A DNA stretch of 64,000 nucleotides, from NCBI GenBank assembly GCA_009823395.1, contig CM020518.1, positions 12,210,501 to 12,274,500 on the forward strand. Direction: 5' to 3'. The stretch is from Thamnaconus septentrionalis (lineage: Eukaryota > Chordata > Actinopteri > Tetraodontiformes > Monacanthidae). The notes under the pieces were generated by a model, which was not told the DNA's origin, ran no database searches, and was given only the letters and a program-made list of their open reading frames with translations. How positions within the stretch are numbered: the stretch's first letter is position 1; each line of letters opens with the position of its first letter. Of the stretch, positions 1 through 15,193 are shown piece by piece. The position numbers and the translations under genes are program-made.

Positions 1-1110
1 AGTATTCCTTCCACCGCGGACAACATCCCCAGTCGAAGTCAACAGCTCCCCACCTGCACCATAAACAGTGTCGGTGGCGAACTGCTTCCCCTCCTGAGGC
101 GCCGAGCGGTTTGCCAGAACTTCTTGAGGCCGACCGAAAGTCCTCCTCCATGGCCTCCCGAACTCCTCCCAAGCCCGGGTTTTGCCTCCGCCACCGCCCG
201 CGCTGCTGCTGCACGCAGCCTGCGGTACCCGTCAGCTGCTTCCGGGGTCCCACGAGCCAACATGGCTCGATGGGACTCCTTCTTCAGCTTGACGGCATCC
301 CTTACTTCCGGTGTCCACCACGGGTTCGGGATACCGCCACGACAGGCACCGGAGACCTTACGACCACAACTACGAGCAGCTGCGTTAACAATAGAGGTGG
401 AGAACATGGTCCATTCGGACTCAATGTCTCCAACCTCCCCGAATCTGGGAGAAGCTCTCCCGGAGGTGGGAGTTGAAGACCGCACTGACAGAGGGCTCGA
501 CCAGGCGTTCCCAACAGACCCTCACAATACGTTTGGGCCTGCCGGGTCTTTCGGTCTCCTCCCCGCCAGCGGATCCAACTCACCACCAGGTAGTGATCAG
601 TTGACAGCTCCGCCCCTCTCTTCACCCGAGTGTCCAAGACACAGGGACGGAGGTCAGGCGACACGACCACAAAGTCGATCATCGACCTCCGCCCCAGGGC
701 ATCCTGATGCCAAGTGCACCGTGGACACCCCTGTGCTTTCGAACATGGTGTTTGTCACGGACAAGCTGTGACTAGCACAGAAGTCCAGCAACAAAACACC
801 ATTCGGGTTCAGATCAGGGAGGCCGTTCCTCCCAATCACGCCTCTCCAGGTCACACTGTCGCTGCCCACATGTGCGTTGAAGTCCCCCAGCAAAACAACG
901 GAGTCCCCAGTCGGAGCACCATCCAGCACCCCTCCCAAGGACTCCAAGAAGGCCGGGTACTCTGCACTGCCATTCGGGCCATAGGCCGAAATGACAGTGA
1001 GAGACCTGTCCCCAACCCGAAGGCGCAGGGACGCGACCCTCTCGCTCACCGGGGTAAACTCGTAAACTCCAACACACAGATATTACATTATCATTGGAAA
1101 TCCAGTTCTC
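1..1110 (-). mobile_element. Degenerate LINE (non-LTR retrotransposon), endonuclease region
   Basis: Read on the minus strand, three overlapping frames (about 1049-654, 682-302 and 485-39) together give the apurinic-type endonuclease of a fish LINE and the linker that precedes reverse transcriptase. Visible marks are an SAYGPN motif, the GDFNAHVG block of the endonuclease active site, an [10 protein letters not shown] stretch and a later STDHYLVVSW block with the catalytic-type SDH/TDH pattern. The frame changes at least twice, so this copy cannot encode a working enzyme. The reverse transcriptase part would lie beyond base 1. I recognise the family as a common teleost LINE but cannot assign a clade with certainty. 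Confidence 0.8.
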
Positions 1111-2015
1111 GCCGTACAGCTCCAGGACTTTTTGCATTACGGTCGTTTCACTTCTATTATTGTGTTTTGTCTAAGATGCTGTTGTGGCTGCTGAGCGTTT
1201 TGAACCAACAAGCGTTTTGGCGGAACTCTTTGTCTATTTTCTGCTCTACTTTTGCTCAATGCTGAACTGGAACCTTTGGGATGTCGGATCTCAAATGAAT
1301 TAAAAAGATGCCGTTCCTCCAAGTGCCCACTATGTGTGAACAGTTGTCTTCTCGCTGGTCTCAGACAATACGTTAGAGAAGGATTATCCATTAATGCTCA
1401 GTTATATAGCATCGTTCATGGTCTGATGCATCACCGCTTCAGACTAATGAATGAAATTGGCTGTGGGCGGCAATGTAATGACGCTTCATCTCATTACATC
1501 ACGTATTTTTTGTTACTGTTTGCAGTGCTGATTTCCTTCTGTGTGTGTTTTTCCTTAGGTAAGCAGATTGCTGCTGTTTGGCCTCTTATCTGCCATCCAC
1601 TTGGATTCAGGCGCTTAAGTCCTAAATGACAAGGTATGTAATCCATCAGTGTCCCCCTGTAACGTCCCAATGCTATCGATTCATTACTGCTCGCCCTGGT
1701 GTTATCACTTTGCATTGCCGCCGCTGCTATCTTGCGGTTCCCGTGGCAATTTGTTCCCGAGAATAGGATTTTATTTTGGTGGAAGCGAATTTGCTCACAA
1801 GTGCTGCGGCTGCAGCTCTCATAGAATGGATGACGCAGAAGATGGGTCCAAGTCTCAACACGAAACAGTGAGAGGGCCCAACCCTTTTTCCCCCGGGCCA
1901 AAATACACGGCACATGTGCCAAAGTACATGTTCCCAATATTAAAAACAAAAAACAAATCCAAATTAGCAAAGCATTGTAGGTTATGCTTCTTGATAAAAT
2001 AACACACTAAAACCA
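1111..2015. other. Non-coding stretch, no gene seen
   Basis: AT-leaning sequence between two LINE fragments. Its open frames are short, uninterrupted only by chance, and none resembles a protein I know. It may include untranslated parts of the flanking elements. Confidence 0.5.
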
Positions 2016-2640
2016 ATGCAATCTCTCTTCAAAAAAGCTGTAAAAGTACTGGATAAGAAATCTATCTCCTTCCATCACTGCCCTATTCTCCAGACATACA
2101 GGATCTTAAGTTTTGATCATTTAAAAAGGTTTAAACTTGCTTGCTTACATAAGATCCTGCAAGGAATTGCTCCACCACCTTTGAGGGAAGGGGGGGGGGG
2201 AGTTCATCATGTTGAGATCCAGCAGCAGTGGGAGAATAACCAGAGCCTCCACTGGAGGTGACTGTGCAGTTCCACATATACAAACAGCCTTCAGTCATCT
2301 GGTGTCATCAGTCAAAGGTACTGAGGTCTGGAAGGAGGTTCCATCTCCAATAAGCGACTGTGACACATTTAACACTTTTAAAGTCGATCTAAAAAAAGTG
2401 GCTGAGAAGAAACCAGATCTGTCAGCACTCATTTTAAATTGAAGCTTTTATGTGTCCTCTTCGTGTTGTCCAATTCTTCATCGTATTGTTAATTTTTGTA
2501 TTTTTCATTTATATTTGTCATTGTAATGTTATTTCTTCTGACCTGCCAGGGACTGCAGAAGGAAAGTACTTACATACAAAATGTAACATACTTACATTTA
2601 CATGTTCATTAATTTGCACTGTCCCTTTAAAAAAGAAACA
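2016..2640 (+). mobile_element. LINE 3' end (L2/CR1-like ORF2 tail plus 3' UTR)
   Basis: Frames 2016-2261 and 2209-2442 read as the extreme C-terminus of a fish LINE reverse-transcriptase protein. The recognisable run is a 'SFDHLKRFKLACL...KILQGIAPPPL' segment, then 'GDCAVPHIQT' and 'GTEVWKEVPSPI', ending in a lysine-rich tail and stop near 2441. A G-run around 2190-2200 separates the two frames, so one indel breaks the ORF. The following AT-rich stretch, with the words 'gccagggactgcagaag' and 'tttgcactgtccctttaaa', matches the 3' untranslated tail often seen on these elements. The copy is truncated at its 5' side. Confidence 0.72.
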
Positions 2641-7002
<4,362 letters not shown>

Positions 7003-7390
7003 ACAACTTTTTGACTCGTTGGCCACAGTGGGTTGTAAAGTTTGACCCAGCAGCCACAGCAGGAGAGGATGGATGGCGTGTTTTGGTGACCCACCTCGTA
7101 GGAGAAAAAAATACATCATGGAGATCATGTAGAAAACGTGCTTTAATGTCCATTGAAAAGGAACAACAGCAAAGTTACAACAAAATGTGTGTTTGCAGCC
7201 CCAAATATTTAGCTCTTTATTGAAACGACTCTTGAAACACTGAGAAAAAAAAAACATGGATGACAGACAACAGTAATTTTATGATGTACTATTAATTAAG
7301 TCATATTATCATTTCTTCAAATTCGGTGGGCCGGATTAAAAAGCTGAATGGGCCGCACATGGCCCCCGGGCCGTAGTTTGCCCATGCCTG
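7003..7390. mobile_element. hAT-type non-autonomous element, family A copy 1
   Basis: One of four copies of a short repeat whose ends read 'gggcaaactttttgact' on one side and 'gtagtttgcccatgcctg' on the other. Shared internal words include 'gtagaaaacgtgct', 'gttacaacaaaat' and 'tagctctttat'. The ends are inverted copies of each other (TGGGCAAACT). The flanks 'actttagg' and 'acttagag' are a decayed 8-bp target duplication, as expected of hAT transposition. No transposase is encoded. Confidence 0.65.
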
Positions 7391-9133
7391 ACTTAGAGCA
7401 TTTAATAAAACTAAATTAAGTCACCTGCATGTGCCTGATTCCAATAATCCAACAAATTGGAATTTTAGTTGGCAGAAGTCAATGTCCATTTGTGCTGCTA
7501 CTCACTTCTTTCAGGCCGTCCCCTCAGTAGTGCATTCAAGTAAAGCAGTTTCTAACCTAGTTTCTAACCTAATAATGGCAATAATTGTATTTTAAAAAAA
7601 CACAAAAGCTCATATTTTGAAAATATCTGTATTGTCCCTTTTAAAGCCCTAGATTCTCATCCTGCATGTTATTCCATTACTGTTCCTGAAGTTTACGTTT
7701 TTTGCTTTGAGTTTCAATAATGCTATTGTTCTTGAAGGTTTCAGAAAGTCATTACTTTGGTATTGTGACACCAGTAGTGAAACGGCAGTTTGAGTAATCG
7801 GTTTACCACGTTATATTGTCAAGCAAGCCCCGACTTATTCTTATGCGGGGAATGCGTGTGGCCTTCTCTGAAACGCAGAGACACGAGTCTTGTGAGTGCG
7901 GTCGGCACGGAGCAGAAAATTGGCCAGATTCTGGAGGAGGGAAAAAAAAGGGGGACTTTGTACTTGCCACGGATCAGATTACCTCCCCTCATTTCTCCTC
8001 TGATTCAAAGAAAAACAATCCTGGTTTTGTTTCCTCGTGTCATGTAAACCCCTCAGACCCGAGAACACCGGTGAGAACCAAAACCGATGGGGCAGCCAAA
8101 ACTGGAACTACAGGTTCCGCAGCGCCGCGCGGCCTGCTGCAGACACCGACGACTGACTTAACACTAAATCCAGCGTAATCTACCCGACGCTTCCTATTGA
8201 TTAGTTTTATGGTAAGTCATCATCACTGAGCTTCTTCTGTGAGGCCACGTCGACCACCAGTCGGCCACGGATGAAGCGAGCAGACATGAGTATTAGTCGC
8301 TCGCTGAACTACTTTCCCTCTTAACCGAAGATCCCTCAGTAATATTAAGAGGAAGCTTCTCTTCATCTGCAGCTGAAGACGCTGCCGTTGATGAAAGTCT
8401 CAAAAGAAGATCTGACTTGGAATTTCAGGACTGTTGTTTGTTGTTTTTTTTCTGTCTGTTTCAGTGGCTCTTTAGTCTTTTTTTGATACTGTACCTTGTT
8501 TTTAACATCATATTGACCACCAGTTCAGTTAAATGATGCGTGTACTGTAGTGACTAGTAGTTCCAAATTTACCTGGACTTGCATGCAACACACGTTTTCC
8601 TTCACTGCTGTTTTTAGTTTGTCCTCTCAAATGTTTCTTTTGAGCAGCTTTAAAGGAGTCCAGGATTTGTCCTGAATGCTTCTCTATGGATTGCTAAGCT
8701 GAACCGCATCAAGCCCGCACATTTTTGCACCATTTTACAAAGCTACGGGAGGAGGAAAAAAAAGACGCAAAGAGAGCTTTGCATATTTGCCGCTTATTCA
8801 TTGGGTGAAATCAAATCCCCAAAATTGTATTTTAGGCTTGGCCTACAAAACTCAACTAAGTCCAAGATCAATTTAAATGCAAATCCTTGTTTGTTGCAAG
8901 TGTCTCGCTCTAATGTAGCGTCAATGTGAAATTGGTCTGAGCCATTGTTTAAAATAAAATATTATAATAATAATAATAATAAACTGAAATTCTTTGGACT
9001 TGGTCTGATTTGGAACAACATTTGCATTTACTTGCATTGCAAGAACTAAGCCTTGACCTCTCTCCCAATGTGCCCTGGATTTAAGGAGTCTTAATTCTCT
9101 TCTTAATTTCATTTTTGCTTCATCTAGAGTAGC

Positions 9134-9457
9134 GTTTCTCAACTGGAGGGTCGCGAACCACTTTTGGGTCACAGAGCTGTTTTGATTGGGTTGCGAGTTA
9201 CGTCGACTAATCGTTGCAGCCCTAGTTGCGACTTTGTAGGCAGGATTTTAAAATATACATATTTACAGAGAAAATGTTGGGCCTTTATTTTACAGGACCC
9301 ACAATTTAATTCAGTAAATTCAATAATTGATTTACTAGACATGATAGAAAGTGGGCTAGCATTTTTTTGTGGAATAAATTTGAGTGTAAATTTGGGTCAC
9401 AATTTCCTTATAAGGAATAAAATTGGGTACAGACTCCCCACCACTCATTGAGAGGCA
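9134..9457. mobile_element. Probable hAT-type relic
   Basis: The left end, 'gcgtttctcaactgg' followed by 'gggtcgcgaaccac', and the right end, 'cattgagaggcacctc', form an imperfect inverted repeat of a kind common at hAT element ends. The interior is AT-rich with no coding capacity. No clean target duplication was found, so the limits are approximate. Confidence 0.45.
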
Positions 9458-12400
9458 CCTCAGCTTTTAGCTTCCCGTTGTGGCTACCAGTTTGCAACAC
9501 CTCCATTCCCTCTACCTCAACAATACCAGCGCCTCCCTCTCCCCCAACCCTCCTTCTTCTCCCCCGGGGCTGTAACCTCTAACATGAAATTTCAGCCGTG
9601 GCCCCCGCAATCCTGTAACAGTCCGCTGCAATCTGGATCAAAGCTCCTTTTATAAGGCTAGAGCTAGCCGCCACTAATCACATTCTGCCATATCAACCAG
9701 ATGAGCGCTATTCACTATAAATAATCCGAGCTGCCGCTCGCTGTTGCGGCCACACTTTCATTTCCGCGTCGGCCAACGCACGCGCAAACCGCACCGCGGG
9801 CACAGACCTTTACATTGGCGTTTGCATTCCGTACCTGGGTGCGCGTATTGTGTGGTGTTTGATGTGTTTGCTAAGCTGCAGTGGGTAGGTGGGTTCTGGG
9901 CTCTGAGCGAAGAGCCGAGGTAAACCAGACATCGATTGAAGTTGGATGTTTTTTTTTTGTTTTGTGGAGAACGTGGAAACACGACTAATTAGTTCCCAAA
10001 ACGATTTGCTGGATCAACTAAAAGTAGGTCAGCGGGTGCGAGCTGGCATCATTGGAAGGATTCGGTGACCTTTGGGGAAATGCTCAAAAAAATCAGTCTG
10101 TCGTTCAGAACTTTACTTTCAACTTTCTTTCCCATGAGTCGCCTCAGAACGAGGTTTACAGACCCGCGTTGCCTCATCTGTGTTTTTATGTGTATGACTC
10201 GAGGGGTCCAGGACATGATTTTTTTTTTTTTTCCTTTTTTTTTTCTCTCAAGTCCGTGGTCTCTATGGCAACCGCACCGACCCAGAAGGCATTGGAGAGT
10301 CGGTGACAGGGGAAGTGGTTTCCTGGCACTGACTTGGAGAAAAAAAAACCAACAAAAAAAGCGACTGGCCCAGTCTTTGGAAGAGCCTGAAGGATCATTA
10401 CCAGGCTGCCGAGTCACATGTCGGCCATTCACACATTTTGAAACCCCCCCGAATAAATGGACCTTGTGTTTAGTCCAGTGGTCGAAAAGTTGTTGAAGGC
10501 CAGGAAATCCGTTGACAGCTGACTCCAATTTAAAGAAAGAAAAACGCCAGCCTTTCTGGAAAAAGTCATCGCTTTGAACTTCTTCTTCAAAGATTCACAC
10601 GATTTTTGATTGATGGATGAGCGTCCCGGCAACATGTAGGTCAGTGGATAAGCCTGTGTGTTTGTGTGTGTGTGCTGCTGGCAGTGGGTGGGTGAGCTTC
10701 TCGTTAGTGCGCCGCTTCACAGATTATTCTTGGGCAGGGGGCTTCAGCCAGCTCCACGGTAAGCCCCGCGTTGTTACACTTGCCCTTTGCATTCCACAAA
10801 CCAACTTTTATTCCAGATGGAAAACTGGAACCACCGCCTTTACAAACGTCCTTACCCATAAAGAGACAAAGAATACGTGAGCAACATCCCCAGAAGCATG
10901 AATTGTGAATGCTTCAGCTTTGCACCGATGTGCTCAACAATGCAAGTTTGTCTGGTTGTTGTCAGAGCCGCAGAACTGAAGTTTTCAGTGACGACAATCT
11001 CAATTAGGCAAAGAATCGGACTCACAAGGGTGTCATTCTGTGTCCGTTGTCGTTGTTGTTCTGCTGCTTTGCATTGTGATGTCATCACTTCAGAGCAGAA
11101 GCAAAGGCTGCTCGTGCTCCGTGTTCTTCTAACGGTCAGCAGATGTCTTGGAGTGATTCAAATTAAAGCTGGTCCCTTTACAAAAAGAAAAAAGAAATGC
11201 ATAAAAATGGATTGTGGAGTTTGATGCAGAGAAAGGATTATACGGTACCAGGACAGCGGAAGCCCCGAGGAAGTTTTGTGCAATAGGAAGAAAAACATAA
11301 CGTGATTCTGTACCGCCGGTGTCATCCAAGTGTCAGGAAGGCTCAGCGGTGCGATTTGCATTTAAAAGGGTGTTGCCGAGGAGGCTAGCGTGGGTACATT
11401 TGGAAGAAAAAAGACGTTAACAGCTCGGAGCCAAATTGGACTGCGGAATCTGCTGCACAGTTTCAGGAGGCCACACAAGCAGCGTGGAGACACGCTGTGG
11501 GCTTCCATTGTCCCGGCGCTGGGTGGAATCTTTCCCCTCCCGCGAAGCTCCAGGAACCTCGATGCGGATTAGAAAATGCCTCCATAGACTTTATCAACGC
11601 TGTGAAGAAGAAGTAGGAACTGGGTGAATTCACATTTTGGGTGAACTGGCCCTACGACCCAGAGCACAATACTAAGAACAAAGGGTTGCAACTAAGTCGC
11701 AACTAAAAACATACATTCAAATAGTTTTATGGCGATGCAGCCTCTGCATTCCGGAATGCCGGTTTGTTTAACTAAGATAACAGGTGCGATAACCAGAACT
11801 TAACCTTAGCATTAACTCTCCATCCAGCAGCCCTCGGGCGTCTTCCACATGGCTGCCCTTTAACTTTCCCATACGTCCCGACATCCCTCACAACACTTAT
11901 CTGCTCCGTGACTCCTTGTTTGCTTTTTCTTGCATAACTCAGCTCGCAGCCCTTTTTTTTTCCCTTTTACCTTCCCTTCCCCACTCTCACTCCCACACCG
12001 ATAGCATGCGTCATGCCTACGCTCAGCCTTCGTAAACTTGGGGTGAGCGGTGCCAAGCTGCTCTGTCACCCACCCTCACCCAATCCCACCCCACTCCACC
12101 CTCCCCTCCCTCAGTTGAAAGACCAGATCGCTCGGGAGTGTTTATACGCGAGCTGCCTGCTGCTGTAGCGAAGAGGAGCGAGTGGGAGGCGGACGGCGTC
12201 TCCTGGGTGTGAATACCTCATGCATGCGATCGTGTTTTTGAGCAGGCGCCCGCTCTTTTAAGGTCAAGTGTGTAATATTTGGAGATTTTGAAGAAGAAGC
12301 GGCGACATCAGGTGGTTTCAATTTAGATTGCACCGTCTGTCATTCTCTCTCCCCCCTCCTGGGCTTGCCAGTGAACTACGTTGGCCTTGCGCGTACAAAC

Positions 12401-13094
12401 CTGGATCCCTCGTCCACCTTCTTCTTCGTTGGTTTATTTGATGACGCAAGCGTTCACCCTAAATATGGAACGCGCTGTCAGGTGGGCTGGATTGTCTACA
12501 ACAGCTTCCTTAGAAAAATGGCGGTGCAAGATGGCAGCTAAGCTAACGGCAGCTGACCAGGCCCCCGGAGTCCAAGATGGCGGCACATTCATTTCAATGA
12601 AGTTGCTCACGCCGAACAAGTTTTTGACTTGCGCATTAATGGGCCTGTAGAGTGTGCGCAGTAGTGTCACTTCCCATCATGCCTCTGTAACTCGCACGAT
12701 AGATTTGGCCAATCAGAACGATCCTGGAGAACGTCACTTACAGACACATCAGGAACAATCAGAACAAGCTGAGACACGGCACATACAACACTGTGAGGTC
12801 ACGCTGGGAATAAACTCTTTTCTGGTGATTTTCTGGCCTTTGTCATTTTTTTTATATGACTGAAATACCATCACTGAAAAATTTACAAAACAATTCAGGT
12901 CACAGTCGTCCTGTCAGCGTTTATTTTTGTATTGCGGTCTGTTGGAAAAATGCTTTTCAGGCCCATGGGATTTTTTGGGCTGCAGTACCTCAAGTGGCCA
13001 CTGGGTAACATTGGCGACCCGCCATATTGATAGTCCGGTATCCAGTTCTTATAATACATCCATGCAGCTGACCCTTGCTATATGTATGTTCTTA

Positions 13095-13225
13095 TGTATG
13101 TATGGGAAGCGTTCTAAGGGTAGGAAAATCAAATTACTTTTATTAATGTATTTGTAGGCAGTATAGTTTTTACCAATATAAAAATCAAAAATCATGCCAA
13201 ATATTACACACTGGACCTTTCACGA
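13095..13225. repeat. Dispersed repeat, copy 1 (partner in erbin intron 1)
   Basis: The segment ending 'aaaaatcatgccaaatattacacactggacc' matches 15541-15655 ('aaatcaagccaaattttacgcactggccc') in order and spacing. Further upstream, both loci also carry the words 'ggtgcaagatgg' and 'agctaa'. The family is unknown to me. It is probably a transposon relic, because it recurs within 2.5 kb of itself. Confidence 0.5.
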
Positions 13226-13379
13226 GTCTGGGATCGGCATTGGCTTCAGTCTTTCCCACATTCAACCTTTCCTATCTGGAGTGTTTCTTTGAAATTCTTT
13301 ATCTTTGGGATTCCTACTTTCATCAGTCAACTCACCGTTGATTGAATTTTTTCCCGGCTGATGCAAACGGTTTCAACCG

Positions 13380-13610
13380 CTTTTCAACGTCTGGCGAAGA
13401 CATAGCGGCGCGATTTACGGCGAACCCGATGCCGTTTCGCCGACCTCTCGGCCGCTGCGGTCACGCCCGCGCAGTCTGCGGCGACAGCGCGGGTCGAGGC
13501 TATCACAACTGCACGGCTCGGCTCGACAGCGCGGCTGCACGGCGGCCGAGGCGAAGGACCGGGAGATTATGCGGCCGGGGGGGCTCAGATTAAGGCGAGG
13601 AGGCGGGGAG
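13380..13610. promoter_or_regulatory. CpG-dense patch, possible promoter or 5' exon region
   Basis: CpG dinucleotides are much denser here than in the surrounding AT-rich DNA. It lies 1.6 kb upstream of the first coding erbin exon, which itself starts at a splice acceptor and so needs an upstream untranslated exon. The patch is therefore a candidate erbin promoter. No TATA box or defined start site can be read, and an intragenic or unrelated island is equally possible. Confidence 0.25.
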
Positions 13611-14729
13611 GAAAAGTCCCATGCTCGACATGCTCCAAGGAACAAAGCCTCTTTTTATCAGGGCTGCATTCCACCGCGCGCGCACCACTACTTGATTTCT
13701 GTGTCGACCTGCGACCGACGCTGTAAACACTGAACTCGCAATGCAGTCAGTCGTTTAGTCGTTTTAAGAGTTTTAAAGAACAAACGCCGCGCCTCCTTTT
13801 ATATCCACTTAAGTCCTCAAGTCCACAAGTAGCGGAAAAGGCTTTTCAGCTTTTATGTTCTGCAATTTTTTTTTTATTGTTGTTTTTTTAAGGTGTGGTT
13901 TTTAGGTTCAAACTAACCTGGCCTCTGACGCATCGGCCTGTTTTTCTAGTTTTTTGTCGTCTACCCCCTCTCGCGGTGGCAACGGAACGGAACCGTTGCC
14001 TCAAGCACCTTCCAAAGTTATTGAAGACAAAAATGAACAGCTCACATTGGATCTGAAGTAGATTCTGTTGTTTGGATTTTCTGATCGCGGCCATTTTTTC
14101 ACAAAACTACGCAGAATAGAGGCGTCGTTCTGATTTTGTCATTAATCAGTTGCGTTTACTCTACTGCATAATCCTCTTAAATTTTAATGATCATAGAGAC
14201 AAAAGAAATCTTACTACCATTAGTTACTGTTCACACTAGTGTACATTCTACCAGAGCTGCACATTTATGGGAAAAAAAAAAAGTCATAACTGGCGACGAG
14301 AACCAACAAACCGCTTTGTGCTATCGCCCCTGACAGCCAGGTTTGTTACGGCGCCCTATCTGACAGTCCCGCCGCATTTGTTTACACGCAACAAGCGAAC
14401 ACAGCTTGGGTGGCTCGCAGTTGTTGTAGTTACAGCGATAAGAGTCTGCGGCGTGCGGGCGGCAGAAAGTCCCCGTCACCCTGCGATGACGAAGTCTAAA
14501 ACCTTCTGACATCCTCCAGAAACTTTTGACTGTGCACTAAACAAGCGAGAGTTGAGCAACAGGAGCCGCTCCTGCAGCGGCCGTGTCAGATGTTGGAGAA
14601 ACACGACTTAAAGTGATGACAGGCTAACCGCAGCCTGAGTCAAAATCCTAATTGGGCAGAGAGCCCGGCACTGATGGATTATGGGGGGGTGTGAGGAAGA
14701 CGGTGGAAGCACACGGGCACGATCCAGCG

Positions 14730-15050
14730 AAGGCGGTGGGCAAACTTTTTGACTGGTGGGGCCACAGTCGGTTCTAAAATTTGGCCGAGGGGCCGGAGCA
14801 AGAGCAGATGGATGGAGTGTTTCAGTGACCCAGCTCATAGGAGAGAAAAAATATATCTTGGGATATGTAGAAAACGTGCTCTAATATCCATTTAAAATGA
14901 ACAAAAAGCAAAGGTTACAACAAAATAAGTGTCTTTGAAGCCAGACGGTGCTTAGCTCTTTATCGATATGACTCTTAAAACACTGGAAAAATGAATGAAA
15001 TACAACTATTTGCCACAAATGGCCCCCGGGCCGTAGTTTGCCCATGCCTG
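14730..15050. mobile_element. hAT-type non-autonomous element, family A copy 2
   Basis: Ends 'ggtgggcaaactttttgact' and 'gtagtttgcccatgcctg' are inverted copies of each other and match copies at 7003, 32410 and 41875. The flanks are atccagcg (14722-14729) and atccagag (15051-15058), an 8-bp target duplication with one mismatch, the hAT signature. It ends only about 140 bp before the first coding exon of erbin. Confidence 0.72.
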
Positions 15051-15193
15051 ATCCAGAGTGACGGATGTCTTCAATCTGCGTGTCTGCCCGCGTTTGCATA
15101 TTCACGTTTTAAACCTGCAAACCGAACCACCTTCGTCCCCTCATCAGCTCGTTCCCAACTCTCCCCCCTCCCCCTCCCGATGTCTCCGTGCAG

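Larger units (their letters stand above)
7399..14721. other. Intergenic sequence, no gene seen
   Basis: No exon with recognisable protein was found. It contains a probable hAT relic at 9134-9457, a repeat shared with erbin intron 1 near 13.1 kb, and a CpG-dense patch near 13.4-13.6 kb, each listed separately. The clusters of frames at 10049-10635 and 12142-12670 have no homology I recognise. Confidence 0.45.

Noticed and set aside
10049..10528. 159-codon minus-strand frame
   Set aside because: Contains Lys runs from a T-rich tract, has no recognised domain and no conserved neighbours.
13342..13645. Arg/Ala-rich frames in the CpG-dense patch
   Set aside because: No homology and no splice context. 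GC-rich composition alone keeps the frames open.
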